DNA from: Campylobacter volucris
GTDB taxonomy: Bacteria; Campylobacterota; Campylobacteria; Campylobacterales; Campylobacteraceae
Reading direction: 5' to 3'
DNA length: 64,000 bases
Assembly: GCF_008011665.1 (NCBI RefSeq)
Contig: NZ_VOWJ01000021.1
Coordinates: 62,001 to 126,000, forward strand
Shown here: positions 21,150 through 29,079 of the stretch, piece by piece
Layout of the letters: every line of letters starts with the position of its first letter
Numbering within the stretch: position 1 is the first letter of the stretch
Notes under the pieces: generated by a model
What the model saw: the letters and a program-made list of their open reading frames with translations, nothing else
Database searches by the model: none
What the model was told of the DNA's origin: nothing
Made by a program: the position numbers and the translations under genes

Positions 21150-22529
21150 ATGAGTGGTGAAAATACAGAAGTAAAATCATGCGTTGTGAGTTTGAAAGAG
21201 TTGGTGCAAGGTAAAGTGGATAAAAATGAAGAGATATTTTTAAAAGAAGGTTTTTCTTTAAACATACCTGATTATCAACGCCCTTATACTTGGGATATAA
21301 AGCAAGTTAAAATTCTTTTAAAAGATATAAACGAACAAATGAATAAAAATGATCAAAAATATCTTTTGGGAAGTTTGATATTGCATAAAAATGATAAAAA
21401 TGATGGAAATAAATTCAACATAGTAGATGGCCAACAACGCCTTAGCACTTTAGCTTTAATTTTAAAAGTTTTATGTGGATACAATCAAGGAAAATGCGAG
21501 GAATGTAAAATAGGTAATTTTTTAAGCGATGTTAAATACTCTCATAATGAGTCAAAATACCATATCAAAGAAAATTATGAATATATAAAAACTTATTTTG
21601 AAAGTTATGATAAAAAAGACAAGTTTTTAGATTTTATTTTAGAGAATATAGAATTTATCTGCGTTTTAGCACCAAGCGAAGATGATGCATTCTTGTTTTT
21701 TGATAGTGCAAATTCAAAAGGCAAAGCTTTAAAATCATATGATCTTATAAAGGCTTTTCATTTGTATTCTTTAGAGAAAAAACAAGGCAATATGCTAGGT
21801 TATTATGCAAGGAAATTTGAAAATCTTGCAAAAGATGAAAGAAAAATCACTATTTTATTTGATGAGCTTTTAGCACCTGCTAGAGCATGGTTAAAACATA
21901 AAAGTATTAATACTAATGATATTAAAGCATATGATGAATTTTGTAAAGAATTTTTTAGTGATAAATTCCTTTATAGCAAGGAAAATTTAGGAATTTTAAG
22001 TAGTTTTGCTAATGGAGTGGATTTTTTTGAATATTTGTTTAAATATGATGAGTTTTTTGATAAATTATCAAATAATGCTTTATATCAAGAGCTAGATAAG
22101 ATATATCAAACAGGATTTATTTATAACAAATACATTTATGCAATTGCTGTGATGATTTATTTTTCTAAATTTCCAAATGGCAATAGTGATTATTTTTTAC
22201 TTTTGCTTGCAAGAGCTGCTTTTAGTTTGAGAGTTTATAGACCAAGTATTTATAGGGCTACTCAAAGAGATTATGCTTTGGAATTTTTAGAAAAAGTATA
22301 TTTTGTATCTTTTGAAGAAGAATTAGAGCAAAATTTACTTGATTTTATAGCTGTAAAAAATGAAGAAGAAAGAAAAATAAAAATTGAAGAAGAAAGAAAA
22401 AATAAAGAAATAAAAACAAATCAAGGGCCTGATGGTGGGAAAAAATGGTATTTGGATATAGTTCAAGAAAAATATAAAAATCAACACATACAAAAGCATA
22501 TAGTTAAGGAGAATGAAAATGGCAAATAA
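21150..22529 (+). CDS. DUF262 protein without HNH domain (GmrSD-like first subunit)
   Basis: A 459-residue protein. The N-terminal DUF262 (ParB/Srx-like nucleotide-binding) fold shows IPDYQRPYTW, YLLGSLIL and IVDGQQRLSTL, and a later FFDSANSKGKAL. No DUF1524 HNH motif is seen at the C-terminus, which instead is a charged coiled stretch (EEERKIKIEEERKNKE). DUF262 proteins such as GmrS are NTP-dependent parts of type IV restriction systems against modified phage DNA. It overlaps the second DUF262 gene by 11 bases, so the two are coupled. The start has a GAAAGG ribosome site. Confidence 0.8.
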   Translation: MSGENTEVKSCVVSLKELVQGKVDKNEEIFLKEGFSLNIPDYQRPYTWDIKQVKILLKDINEQMNKNDQKYLLGSLILHKNDKNDGNKFNIVDGQQRLSTLALILKVLCGYNQGKCEECKIGNFLSDVKYSHNESKYHIKENYEYIKTYFESYDKKDKFLDFILENIEFICVLAPSEDDAFLFFDSANSKGKALKSYDLIKAFHLYSLEKKQGNMLGYYARKFENLAKDERKITILFDELLAPARAWLKHKSINTNDIKAYDEFCKEFFSDKFLYSKENLGILSSFANGVDFFEYLFKYDEFFDKLSNNALYQELDKIYQTGFIYNKYIYAIAVMIYFSKFPNGNSDYFLLLLARAAFSLRVYRPSIYRATQRDYALEFLEKVYFVSFEEELEQNLLDFIAVKNEEERKIKIEEERKNKEIKTNQGPDGGKKWYLDIVQEKYKNQHIQKHIVKENENGK

Positions 22530-24624
22530 TTCAACAAATAATCAAAATCAAGCAAATATTAAAAGTATTAGTGAAGTGGCGGATAAGATCTTTTTTGAAA
22601 TTCCACCTTATCAAAGACTATATGAGTGGAATAAAGAGCAAATACAAACCTTGCTTAATGATATAAAAGCTAAATTTGATGATAAAGAATACTTTATCGG
22701 TAATGTAGTAGTAAGCAAAAAAGGCGATAAATATCTACTTATAGATGGCCAACAACGCTTAACAACTTTGTTTTTAATAGGATTTTTTCTTTCTTATAGA
22801 AAATGTGATGGTTGGCAAAATTTTATTATGCAAGGTGATAAACTTAGAATTTCTATGCCTATAAGAGAAAAAGAAGAAAAAGTTTTAAAGGAATTTGCTA
22901 AATTTTGTAATGAAGATAATAGTAGAGAAAATGATTTATTTTTACAAAAATTAAAAGAATTTCCACAGGATATAAGCCAAAACATACCACAAGCTTTAGA
23001 AGTTATAGTAAATTGGTTTGAAGAAAATATCGAAAATAATGATATTGCAGATTTTTTTGAGTTTATTTATAAAAAAGTAAAATTTGTTTTTGTAGAATTA
23101 GCCGAAAATACTGACTTAAACCGCTTTTTTATCCGTATGAATAACCGCGGCAAACAACTAGAAAAACATGAAATTTTAAAATCAAGATTGCTTTCTAAAA
23201 TTAATGATGAAAATAAAAGAGCTTTTTATGCTCATATATGGGATATTTGCTCACAAATGGATAATTACATCTTTCAAAAAGCTAGTGATAGAAAGATTTC
23301 TAAATCAGATGAAAGTAGTGGAGATGATGAACAAAAAAATACTATTGATAAAAATACTATTGATGATATTATAAAAAATAACCAACAAAAAATTACAAAA
23401 AAAGATGATGATGAAGATAAATCTAAATTCAAATCCATAGTAGATTTTCCTACTTTTTTATTGCATGTTTATAAAATTTGCAATAAAAAAGATATTATCA
23501 TAGACAAAAATAAGCTTTTAGAGTTTGTAAATACTGAAAGTATTGATTCCAAAGAGTTTATTAAAAATCTTTTAAAATATAGAATTTTATTTGATTATTT
23601 TGTTGTTAAGGGTATAGATGATGTGGAAAATTCTTATAAGATTAGAAAATTATCTAAGAAAAATAACACATATACAATTAGCGAAGATTCTAATGAAATG
23701 TCTAATCTTGCTATGGTGCAAAACTATCTACGCGTAGCAAGAAGTGGTATGTCTAATAATCATCATCACTGGCTTACTCCATTTTTGAAAAAAATAAATG
23801 ATTATTTAAGTAGTCTTAAAGATAATAATACAATATCTGAAATTGTAAAATTTTTTTCTAATGATCTTAATATTGCTAGCGAAAATTTTGAGAATAATGT
23901 AGAAAATTATATAAAATCACTAATAAATAATGATAATCTGAAAGATTTTTATAAAGGAACACAATCAGGCTTAATACTTTTCCTTGAAAATTTAGATACA
24001 GCTTTAGCTAAAGAGCAATTGCAAGATAAAGTTTTAATTGATAAAGTTAATGAAATTTTACAAGATTCACAAAAGAAAGATGGTGAAAATTTTCAAATAG
24101 ATAATTTTTTCAAAAATGAACAAGAATGCATATTAGATCAAGGAACTGCGACTTTGCATTATTGGTTTTATCGTTTGGAGTATTATTTATGGAAGTATTC
24201 AAAAAAAGAATATATTTCAAAAGTAGAAGATAATGAAAAATTAAAAGAAATAAATCGGGGAAATTTTAGTGAAATTGTTAGCAGTTTTTATTTTAGAAAT
24301 TTAAATTCCATAGAGCATGTGCAAGCACAAAGCAAAGCAGAAGAATGGGGAGAAGACAAAGATAAAATAGATAATTTTGGAAATTTAGCGTTGATTAGCT
24401 CTAGTTTTAATTCATCTTTAAATAATCAAGATGTGCAAGATAAATATTTAGATTTGCAAAAATATATAAATAAAGATAATGTCATATCTTTAAAACTTTG
24501 GTTAATTTATGCTTTAAGCGAAGAAGATCAGTTAGGATGGACTTTTAAGAAAGCAGAAAATCATAAGAAACAAATGTTAGAAATCTTAAAAAATTCTTTT
24601 AAGGCAATCAAAGATAAAGCTTAA
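22519..24624 (+). CDS. DUF262-DUF1524 (GmrSD-like) nuclease
   Basis: About 701 residues. The N-terminal DUF262 motifs are IPPYQRLYEW, YFIGNVVVS and LIDGQQRLTTLF, then FIRMNNRGKQLEKHE. The C-terminal DUF1524 is the HNH-type nuclease, with SIEHVQAQ and later FGNLALISSSFNSSLNN. This is the GmrS-GmrD fused layout, a known type IV restriction architecture. The ATG at 22519 is preferred over 22513 because AAGGAG lies 7 bases ahead of it. The middle part (about residues 250-320) is a low-complexity charged linker rich in Lys, Asp and Asn. A perfect hairpin follows. Confidence 0.85.
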   Translation: MANNSTNNQNQANIKSISEVADKIFFEIPPYQRLYEWNKEQIQTLLNDIKAKFDDKEYFIGNVVVSKKGDKYLLIDGQQRLTTLFLIGFFLSYRKCDGWQNFIMQGDKLRISMPIREKEEKVLKEFAKFCNEDNSRENDLFLQKLKEFPQDISQNIPQALEVIVNWFEENIENNDIADFFEFIYKKVKFVFVELAENTDLNRFFIRMNNRGKQLEKHEILKSRLLSKINDENKRAFYAHIWDICSQMDNYIFQKASDRKISKSDESSGDDEQKNTIDKNTIDDIIKNNQQKITKKDDDEDKSKFKSIVDFPTFLLHVYKICNKKDIIIDKNKLLEFVNTESIDSKEFIKNLLKYRILFDYFVVKGIDDVENSYKIRKLSKKNNTYTISEDSNEMSNLAMVQNYLRVARSGMSNNHHHWLTPFLKKINDYLSSLKDNNTISEIVKFFSNDLNIASENFENNVENYIKSLINNDNLKDFYKGTQSGLILFLENLDTALAKEQLQDKVLIDKVNEILQDSQKKDGENFQIDNFFKNEQECILDQGTATLHYWFYRLEYYLWKYSKKEYISKVEDNEKLKEINRGNFSEIVSSFYFRNLNSIEHVQAQSKAEEWGEDKDKIDNFGNLALISSSFNSSLNNQDVQDKYLDLQKYINKDNVISLKLWLIYALSEEDQLGWTFKKAENHKKQMLEILKNSFKAIKDKA

Positions 24625-24635
24625 GCTTTATCTTT
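24610..24635. terminator. Bidirectional terminator, perfect 13-bp palindrome
   Basis: AAAGATAAAGCTT and its exact complement, followed by a T-run. It overlaps the stop codons of the second DUF262 gene and of the converging small gene, so it serves both strands. Confidence 0.75.
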
Positions 24636-24924
24636 TTTTAAATTTAGCAAAAGCTTTATTTTTGCTTCTTATCTTACGAAAATACTCTTTTGACAAGATA
24701 TCCTTTAAAATTTTAGCATTGTTATAACTTAGCTTAGTTTTTCTTTGTATGTAAGAGATGGCTTTGTTTGCTAAATTTTGTGCTTTAGATTTTTTTATCA
24801 AAGCTTTATCTAATATAGCTGTTTTAGGCATATTTTTGATAAATTCTAAATACTCTTCTTTGCTCTCAAAAGAAGAATCTTCAAAACTAAATGGAACCTG
24901 ACTTGATATTTTTTTCTTTTTCAT
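24628..24924 (-). CDS. Small basic protein of unknown function
   Basis: 98 residues, very Lys-rich (start MKKKKISSQVPFSFEDSS, end FAKFKKR), with no membrane segment. An upstream ATG at 24936 is open, but its context ATGGAGGAAAAAATG shows that GGAGG is the ribosome site for the ATG at 24924. The gene has its own promoter: operator 2 lies 42 bases upstream with TAAAAT at 24955-24950. The charge suggests nucleic acid binding, and a regulator role is possible. I do not recognise the family. Confidence 0.6.
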   Translation of the reverse strand: MKKKKISSQVPFSFEDSSFESKEEYLEFIKNMPKTAILDKALIKKSKAQNLANKAISYIQRKTKLSYNNAKILKDILSKEYFRKIRSKNKAFAKFKKR

Positions 24925-24965
24925 TTTTTCCTCCATATTTTAAAAAGATATTTTACCATAAAATA

Positions 24966-24982
24966 TAGACATTTTTAGTCTA
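24966..24982. promoter_or_regulatory. Island operator copy 2, divergent promoters
   Basis: A perfect TAGAC-N7-GTCTA. On the minus side a TAAAAT -10 starts after 10 bases (towards the 98-residue gene). On the plus side a TATAAT starts after 11 bases (24994-24999), towards a decayed gene. One palindrome thus sits in the -35 region of two divergent promoters. Confidence 0.75.
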
Positions 24983-25106
24983 TAAAATTATAATATAATT
25001 CAACTTTGCTAAATTTATTATTGATGAATTTGATTATAAGATAGCTTGATTTTAGTTTTGACAAGTGATGGTTTTTTATGTGGATAAAATGCAAATGTAG
25101 ATATAA

Positions 25107-25292
25107 AATAGTGTTTTGATAAGGCGTTTGATTTTAAAAAAGGCTTATATAGATGATCAATTTATATTTATCAATACAGATGGAGAATTTATGCTTGATT
25201 TGCAGTTTGAAAATGTAAATATTTGGGCAATGGAATTTATGAGTTTGGTAAAAATGGACATAAATTTTTATATGAAATACGATGAAAAATAA
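25107..25292 (+). pseudogene. Gene remnant, possibly WG-repeat-like
   Basis: Within the 480-base gap 24937-25416 an open stretch without a sensible start reads AYIDDQFIFINTDGEFMLDL, then QFENVNIWAMEF, ending at TAA. The FINTDGE-type pattern resembles one WG repeat unit (compare FIDKNGKL in the neighbour). Upstream stretches carry stops in all frames. It lies downstream of the plus-side promoter of operator 2, so it is probably the tail of a lost gene. The rest of the gap shows nothing else that I can name. Confidence 0.4.
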
Positions 25293-25416
25293 TCCTTAAT
25301 CCTTTTTCTCAAAGACAAATTTCATGTATAATCAAGGATATGGGTTGGAAAATTTTAAGCTTGTTAGAGTTAAAAGAGTAAAATTTGGTTTTAAAAGAAT
25401 GTGCTTAAAATACATT

Positions 25417-26484
25417 TTAACAATCAAAGTTTATGTATTTTAAAACATTTATTTTTATGGTTTTTTTGATTTTTAAATTTATCATATTAACTATCTTATC
25501 TTTTATTGCTAATATTAGGTTGTTATCTAGTATTGTGATTTGATCATATTTGATTTTTATAATAATCTTTCCTTTTTTATCTATAAGACCCCATTTATCA
25601 CTACATTTAACTTTGGCAAAACCTTTGTTAAAATGATCTACTTCATCATATTGTGCTTTGATGATTAGCTTTCCTTTTTTATCTATAAAACCAAATTTTT
25701 TATTAATCAAGATTGAAGCTAATCCATCGTGAAAATAACTCACGATATTTTCTTTATTTAATATTAAATATAATCCAATTTTTGAAGCACCTTGTATGTC
25801 AAAAAAAGCTAGATCATCATCTAAATCATTTATAAAATCATATTTTGCCTCTATGATTAATTTTCCATTTTTATCTATAAAACCCCATTTATTATCAATT
25901 TCAACCGCAGCCATTCCTTGAAAAAAATCTTTAATTTTATTGTATTTAGTGTCTATAGCAATTTCCCCTTTTTTATTTATAAAACCCCATTTCCCATTAA
26001 GCTCAACTCTAGCTAAACCTTCGCTAAAGTCATAAGCATTATCATACTTTGCCTCTATGATTAATTTTCCATTTTTATCTATAAAACCCCATTTATTTTT
26101 TAAACAAATAGTTGTTAAATTTTCTTTATATTTTTTTATGTTTTTAAATTTAGTTTGTGCTGTAATATTTTCATCAATTTTATAAGGAAAAATTATTTTT
26201 ATAATATTTCCTTTTTTATTTACAAAGCTATTTTCATCTCCATTATATACTCTAAATAAACCATTATAAAAGCTTTTGGAATTGATACTTCCATTTAGTT
26301 CTTTGATAAACTGTGCCTTTGAATCGATCAGAATTGATTTAAAAATAATATGTTGATTTTTTGTATCATGTATTTTTAAATTTATATAATATATTTTATT
26401 TGCATTTAACACCCCAAAACTATGATATTCTATATCAAAATTTTGATATGTGAAGGTACTTTTAGGTTGTTTAGTGGTGAGCAT
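25417..26484 (-). CDS. WG-repeat protein
   Basis: 355 residues, with five clear WG beta-repeats in the C-terminal two thirds (KWGFIDKNGKLI twice, KWGFINKKGEIA, KFGFIDKKGKLI, KWGLIDKKGKII) and more degenerate ones before them. No signal sequence is seen. WG repeats form beta-propeller-like or solenoid binding surfaces, and the function is unknown. The ATG at 26484 has no ribosome site of its own and lies inside a 33-codon upstream frame that does, so translation is probably coupled. It stands between other island genes. Confidence 0.75.
   Translation of the reverse strand: MLTTKQPKSTFTYQNFDIEYHSFGVLNANKIYYINLKIHDTKNQHIIFKSILIDSKAQFIKELNGSINSKSFYNGLFRVYNGDENSFVNKKGNIIKIIFPYKIDENITAQTKFKNIKKYKENLTTICLKNKWGFIDKNGKLIIEAKYDNAYDFSEGLARVELNGKWGFINKKGEIAIDTKYNKIKDFFQGMAAVEIDNKWGFIDKNGKLIIEAKYDFINDLDDDLAFFDIQGASKIGLYLILNKENIVSYFHDGLASILINKKFGFIDKKGKLIIKAQYDEVDHFNKGFAKVKCSDKWGLIDKKGKIIIKIKYDQITILDNNLILAIKDKIVNMINLKIKKTIKINVLKYINFDC
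25844..25893. repeat. 50-bp direct repeat, copy A
   Basis: Identical over 50 bases to 26048-26097, 204 bases (68 codons) away and in the same frame of the WG-repeat gene. Both encode the KWGFIDKNGKLIIEAK unit. Near-perfect identity at the DNA level suggests recent duplication or conversion. Confidence 0.85.
26048..26097. repeat. 50-bp direct repeat, copy B
   Basis: Second copy of the repeat at 25844-25893 inside the WG-repeat gene. Recombination between the copies would remove or add 68 codons in frame. Confidence 0.85.
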
Positions 26485-26572
26485 TGTTTAAATTATGATT
26501 ATTTTTTTGGTTGCATAATAGATTTTTTTTATTAGCAAGATTTTTATCTAGTTTTAAAAGTGTTGTTTTCAT
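26471..26572 (-). CDS. 33-residue upstream frame overlapping the WG-repeat gene
   Basis: Starts at 26572 with an AAGGA ribosome site 6 bases upstream and reads MKTTLLKLDKNLANKKNLLC to AHH. Its TAA (26473-26471) lies 14 bases inside the WG-repeat gene. It is positioned 47 bases behind operator 3. It is either a leader peptide giving translational coupling or the true N-terminus of the WG protein cut off by an indel. A stop just before the WG ATG in its own frame limits where such an indel could be. Confidence 0.4.
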   Translation of the reverse strand: MKTTLLKLDKNLANKKNLLCNQKNNHNLNNAHH

Positions 26573-26618
26573 GTGTTTTCCTTTTTAATTAATATAATTG
26601 CTATTATATGTATTTTTA

Positions 26619-26635
26619 TAGACTACTGCTGTCTA
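26619..26635 (-). promoter_or_regulatory. Island operator copy 3 with -10 box
   Basis: A perfect TAGAC-N7-GTCTA. Reading towards the WG-repeat gene, TATAAT starts 10 bases after the repeat (26608-26603). The palindrome therefore lies across the -35 region. Confidence 0.75.
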
Positions 26636-26698
26636 GTTTAATAATTTTTGCTTAGAGATTGATATAAAAACTCTAAGCGGTAACTTTTAATATAGTTA

Positions 26699-28180
26699 TT
26701 ATTTTACAAGCTCTTCTAAATGCTTTAAAATTTTTACCATGGCTAAAGTATCGAGTTTGCAGTATTCTAGTAAGGCTTTGCGGTAAGTTTTTCTTTCATT
26801 TTCGCTCATATTTTGCATAGCTTCAAAACTTTGCATAGCTTCGCTTCCATTGTGGATTAAATCTAAATCATTATAAGATTGCTCCATATCAGGGATTAAA
26901 GCTGGTAAAACTTTTTTTATAGAATAACTTCCTTGCATTTTATAATGATAATAATCTTTATTTTGAAAAGGTATCATAAGATCTTTGATATTTTTTTCTA
27001 TATTCAGCAAATGCTCGCTAAATTCAGGAAAAATAAGTGCTAAATTTCTTATCACACCTTTTTCAAAGCTTGCATTATAAGCAAGTATGCAAACATCTTT
27101 TGGTATATCGCTAATCAAATTTTTTGCAAGTTCATATCTTGGATCAACACCACATTCGCTTAAAAATTCTTTATGTTCTAGCTTGTCTTTATAGTCTATG
27201 TGTAAAGAGTATTGAAAAGGTATTTGCATATAAGGCTTTACACCTTTAAATTCAGGTACAGCTTGCATAAATGTTTCAAAGTCTAAATGATATATAGGAT
27301 AAGTTAGAGTATTTAAAAAATTTTTGATATTTTCTTTGTTTATTTGAATTTCTTTATTTAGTGAAGCTTTGATTTGAATTTGTTGATTTTTATTAAAAAC
27401 ACTTAGATCTTTTATATCTTTAAAATTGATTATATTTTTATAATAAAGTTCAAATTTTTTATTTGCATTAAGCCTTGAAATACTAAAAATATTCTCACTT
27501 TCGCATAAATTTCTTTGCTTAGCCCAGCAGTACTTATATCCATCACACTCATAAGGATCAAAACAATGTGTTCCTATGTCTATATTTGGTTCTTCATTTT
27601 TACTTAAAATTTCTTCAAAGTATTTTAAATTTTCTTTGACTTGCTCTTGATTTTGGATGACTTTATTTGTGATATCATTTGAAATAAAAAGTTGATTTAT
27701 ATCAAGAAAATCTTCTCTATAGTATTCATTGTTTAAGTGGATTAGATTAACTTGTTTGATTTTATAATTTAAATTTGATAAAACATAATACTGCAAAGAA
27801 CAATCATCTATATAAACATCTTTTAAAGAAGTAGAGCTTTTTACTTCATTTATGATTAAACCATCTTTGGTATTTTGCAAAATATCTATCATGATTAAAA
27901 TGCCATCATAACAAAAAGTAGCTTCGTAGATTATTTCTTGATTGTTTTCTAATAAATTCTTAGTTTGTGCACAATTTTCCGCTGATTTATCTTTTTGGTA
28001 TTTTATTTTTACTCCATTTGGAAAAAGCTCACAGGCTAGATCGCCTACTTTATTACCTGTGCTAAATTTAGCTAAAGTGTTTTCATCTGGCTTGCTTAAA
28101 ACATCTTTTTTGTGAGTTTGCAACCATAAAGATTTTGCACATTGTGTGCCTCTTGTGTATCTTGATTTTGAAAAAAACAT
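26699..28180 (-). CDS. DUF2779 protein: Cas4-like nuclease fused to RNase H-like exonuclease
   Basis: 493 residues. The N-terminal half looks like a Cas4/RecB-type nuclease: YTRGTQCAKSLW near the start, EATFCYDGILIMIDIL and LIINEVKSSTSLKD as the D...ExK core, and a Cys cluster CFDPYECDGYKYCWAK that with the first Cys could bind Fe-S. The C-terminal half is a DnaQ/RNase H-like exonuclease: YHLDFETFMQAVP, ILAYNASFEKGVI, and LEYCKLDTLAM. The DUF2779 family has this order. Its role is not established to my knowledge. It is read with the membrane gene upstream, from which a hairpin separates it. Confidence 0.8.
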   Translation of the reverse strand: MFFSKSRYTRGTQCAKSLWLQTHKKDVLSKPDENTLAKFSTGNKVGDLACELFPNGVKIKYQKDKSAENCAQTKNLLENNQEIIYEATFCYDGILIMIDILQNTKDGLIINEVKSSTSLKDVYIDDCSLQYYVLSNLNYKIKQVNLIHLNNEYYREDFLDINQLFISNDITNKVIQNQEQVKENLKYFEEILSKNEEPNIDIGTHCFDPYECDGYKYCWAKQRNLCESENIFSISRLNANKKFELYYKNIINFKDIKDLSVFNKNQQIQIKASLNKEIQINKENIKNFLNTLTYPIYHLDFETFMQAVPEFKGVKPYMQIPFQYSLHIDYKDKLEHKEFLSECGVDPRYELAKNLISDIPKDVCILAYNASFEKGVIRNLALIFPEFSEHLLNIEKNIKDLMIPFQNKDYYHYKMQGSYSIKKVLPALIPDMEQSYNDLDLIHNGSEAMQSFEAMQNMSENERKTYRKALLEYCKLDTLAMVKILKHLEELVK

Positions 28181-28213
28181 TATTTACCTTTATTTGTTGT
28201 TTTGTTTGAATTT

Positions 28214-28238
28214 TAGCCTATTTTATTAAAATAGGCTA
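28214..28238. terminator. Hairpin between the membrane gene and the DUF2779 gene
   Basis: An 11-bp perfect stem (TAGCCTATTTT with its complement, 3-base loop) in the 63-base gap between the two genes. It lacks a T-run on the minus strand, so it could be a weak terminator, an attenuator or an mRNA processing site rather than a full stop. Confidence 0.5.
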
Positions 28239-28243
28239 GAGTA

Positions 28244-28882
28244 TTATTTTTTCAAAGGTTTATCTCGCATTAGAGCATAGATTAGCCCACTTGAAATAGC
28301 AAAATGTACTAGTGAATTTTGCTTATCTTCTTTTCTTTCAGCAACAGTTTTACCTTCACCCTTTTTTAAAGCCCCAAAAAGACTAAGCCCAAACCACAAT
28401 CCCAATATGATTTTTAATGGTAGTATTAAAATTGATAATAATGGATTATAACGATTATCTTTGAGTGTTATGCATGCAATATACAATAAAACACTTATCC
28501 ATATAAAAGCCATAATGCCTAGTATTATTAAAGTGATATTTCTTTCTACTTGTAGAAAAAACATAGTAAGAATAATTATCCAAATTACAGGTAGTGCAGC
28601 AAATAATGCAACACACAAGCTTACATCTAAAATATTTCTATACACTATAACCTTACCTTTTACACCATAAATTATAAGCACTATTGCAATAACTATGTAA
28701 ACAATAGCTGCTATGATAATCACTGAATTAGTATAATTTTTAAAAGTTTTTTGGGTTGTGTTATTATCTATAGTTTTTTCTATTGTTATATCTTGTTGTG
28801 ATGTAGTATAATTTACTTCAGCATTAGCAAAAGTAAAACACATACACATTAACATGCTTAAAATTAAAAGTAGTTTTTTCAT
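28244..28882 (-). CDS. Multi-spanning membrane protein with signal sequence, unknown
   Basis: 212 residues: an N-terminal signal (MKKLLLILSMLMCMCFTFAN), a short Thr/Asn-rich exported stretch, then four to five TM helices (for example SVIIIAAIVYIVIAIVLIIYG, VALFAALPVIWIIILTMFF, LIILGIMAFIWISVLLYIA), and a basic tail. I do not recognise the family. It is the first gene behind the minus-side promoter of operator 4 and precedes DUF2779. A membrane effector role in the island is possible but not shown. Confidence 0.6.
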   Translation of the reverse strand: MKKLLLILSMLMCMCFTFANAEVNYTTSQQDITIEKTIDNNTTQKTFKNYTNSVIIIAAIVYIVIAIVLIIYGVKGKVIVYRNILDVSLCVALFAALPVIWIIILTMFFLQVERNITLIILGIMAFIWISVLLYIACITLKDNRYNPLLSILILPLKIILGLWFGLSLFGALKKGEGKTVAERKEDKQNSLVHFAISSGLIYALMRDKPLKK

Positions 28883-28985
28883 TTTATTCCTTTATTTTTA
28901 ATTTGTTGTTTTAAATTTTTTATGTTGATTTTTTAACACCTCCATGACTTGATATTTTTTATTTTGTAATTGTAATTTATTTTAT

Positions 28986-29002
28986 TGGACCGAGTTTGTC
29001 TA
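28986..29002. promoter_or_regulatory. Island operator copy 4, between membrane gene and mcrB
   Basis: TGGAC-N7-GTCTA, one mismatch. On the minus side TACAAT starts after 11 bases (28974-28969), the spacing of the other copies, driving the membrane gene. On the plus side the best -10 is TATGAT at 29023-29028, 20 bases away, before mcrB. One site thus lies between two divergent defence units. Confidence 0.65.
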
Positions 29003-29079
29003 TTTTTAATTTTTTATTTTGGTATGATTAGTAATGTAAAAACAAGTTATAATTATAAAAATCAAAACTAGGGAAAACA

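Noticed and set aside
25844-26097. CRISPR-like repeats
   Set aside because: There are only two copies, 204 bases apart, and they code for a protein repeat in frame.
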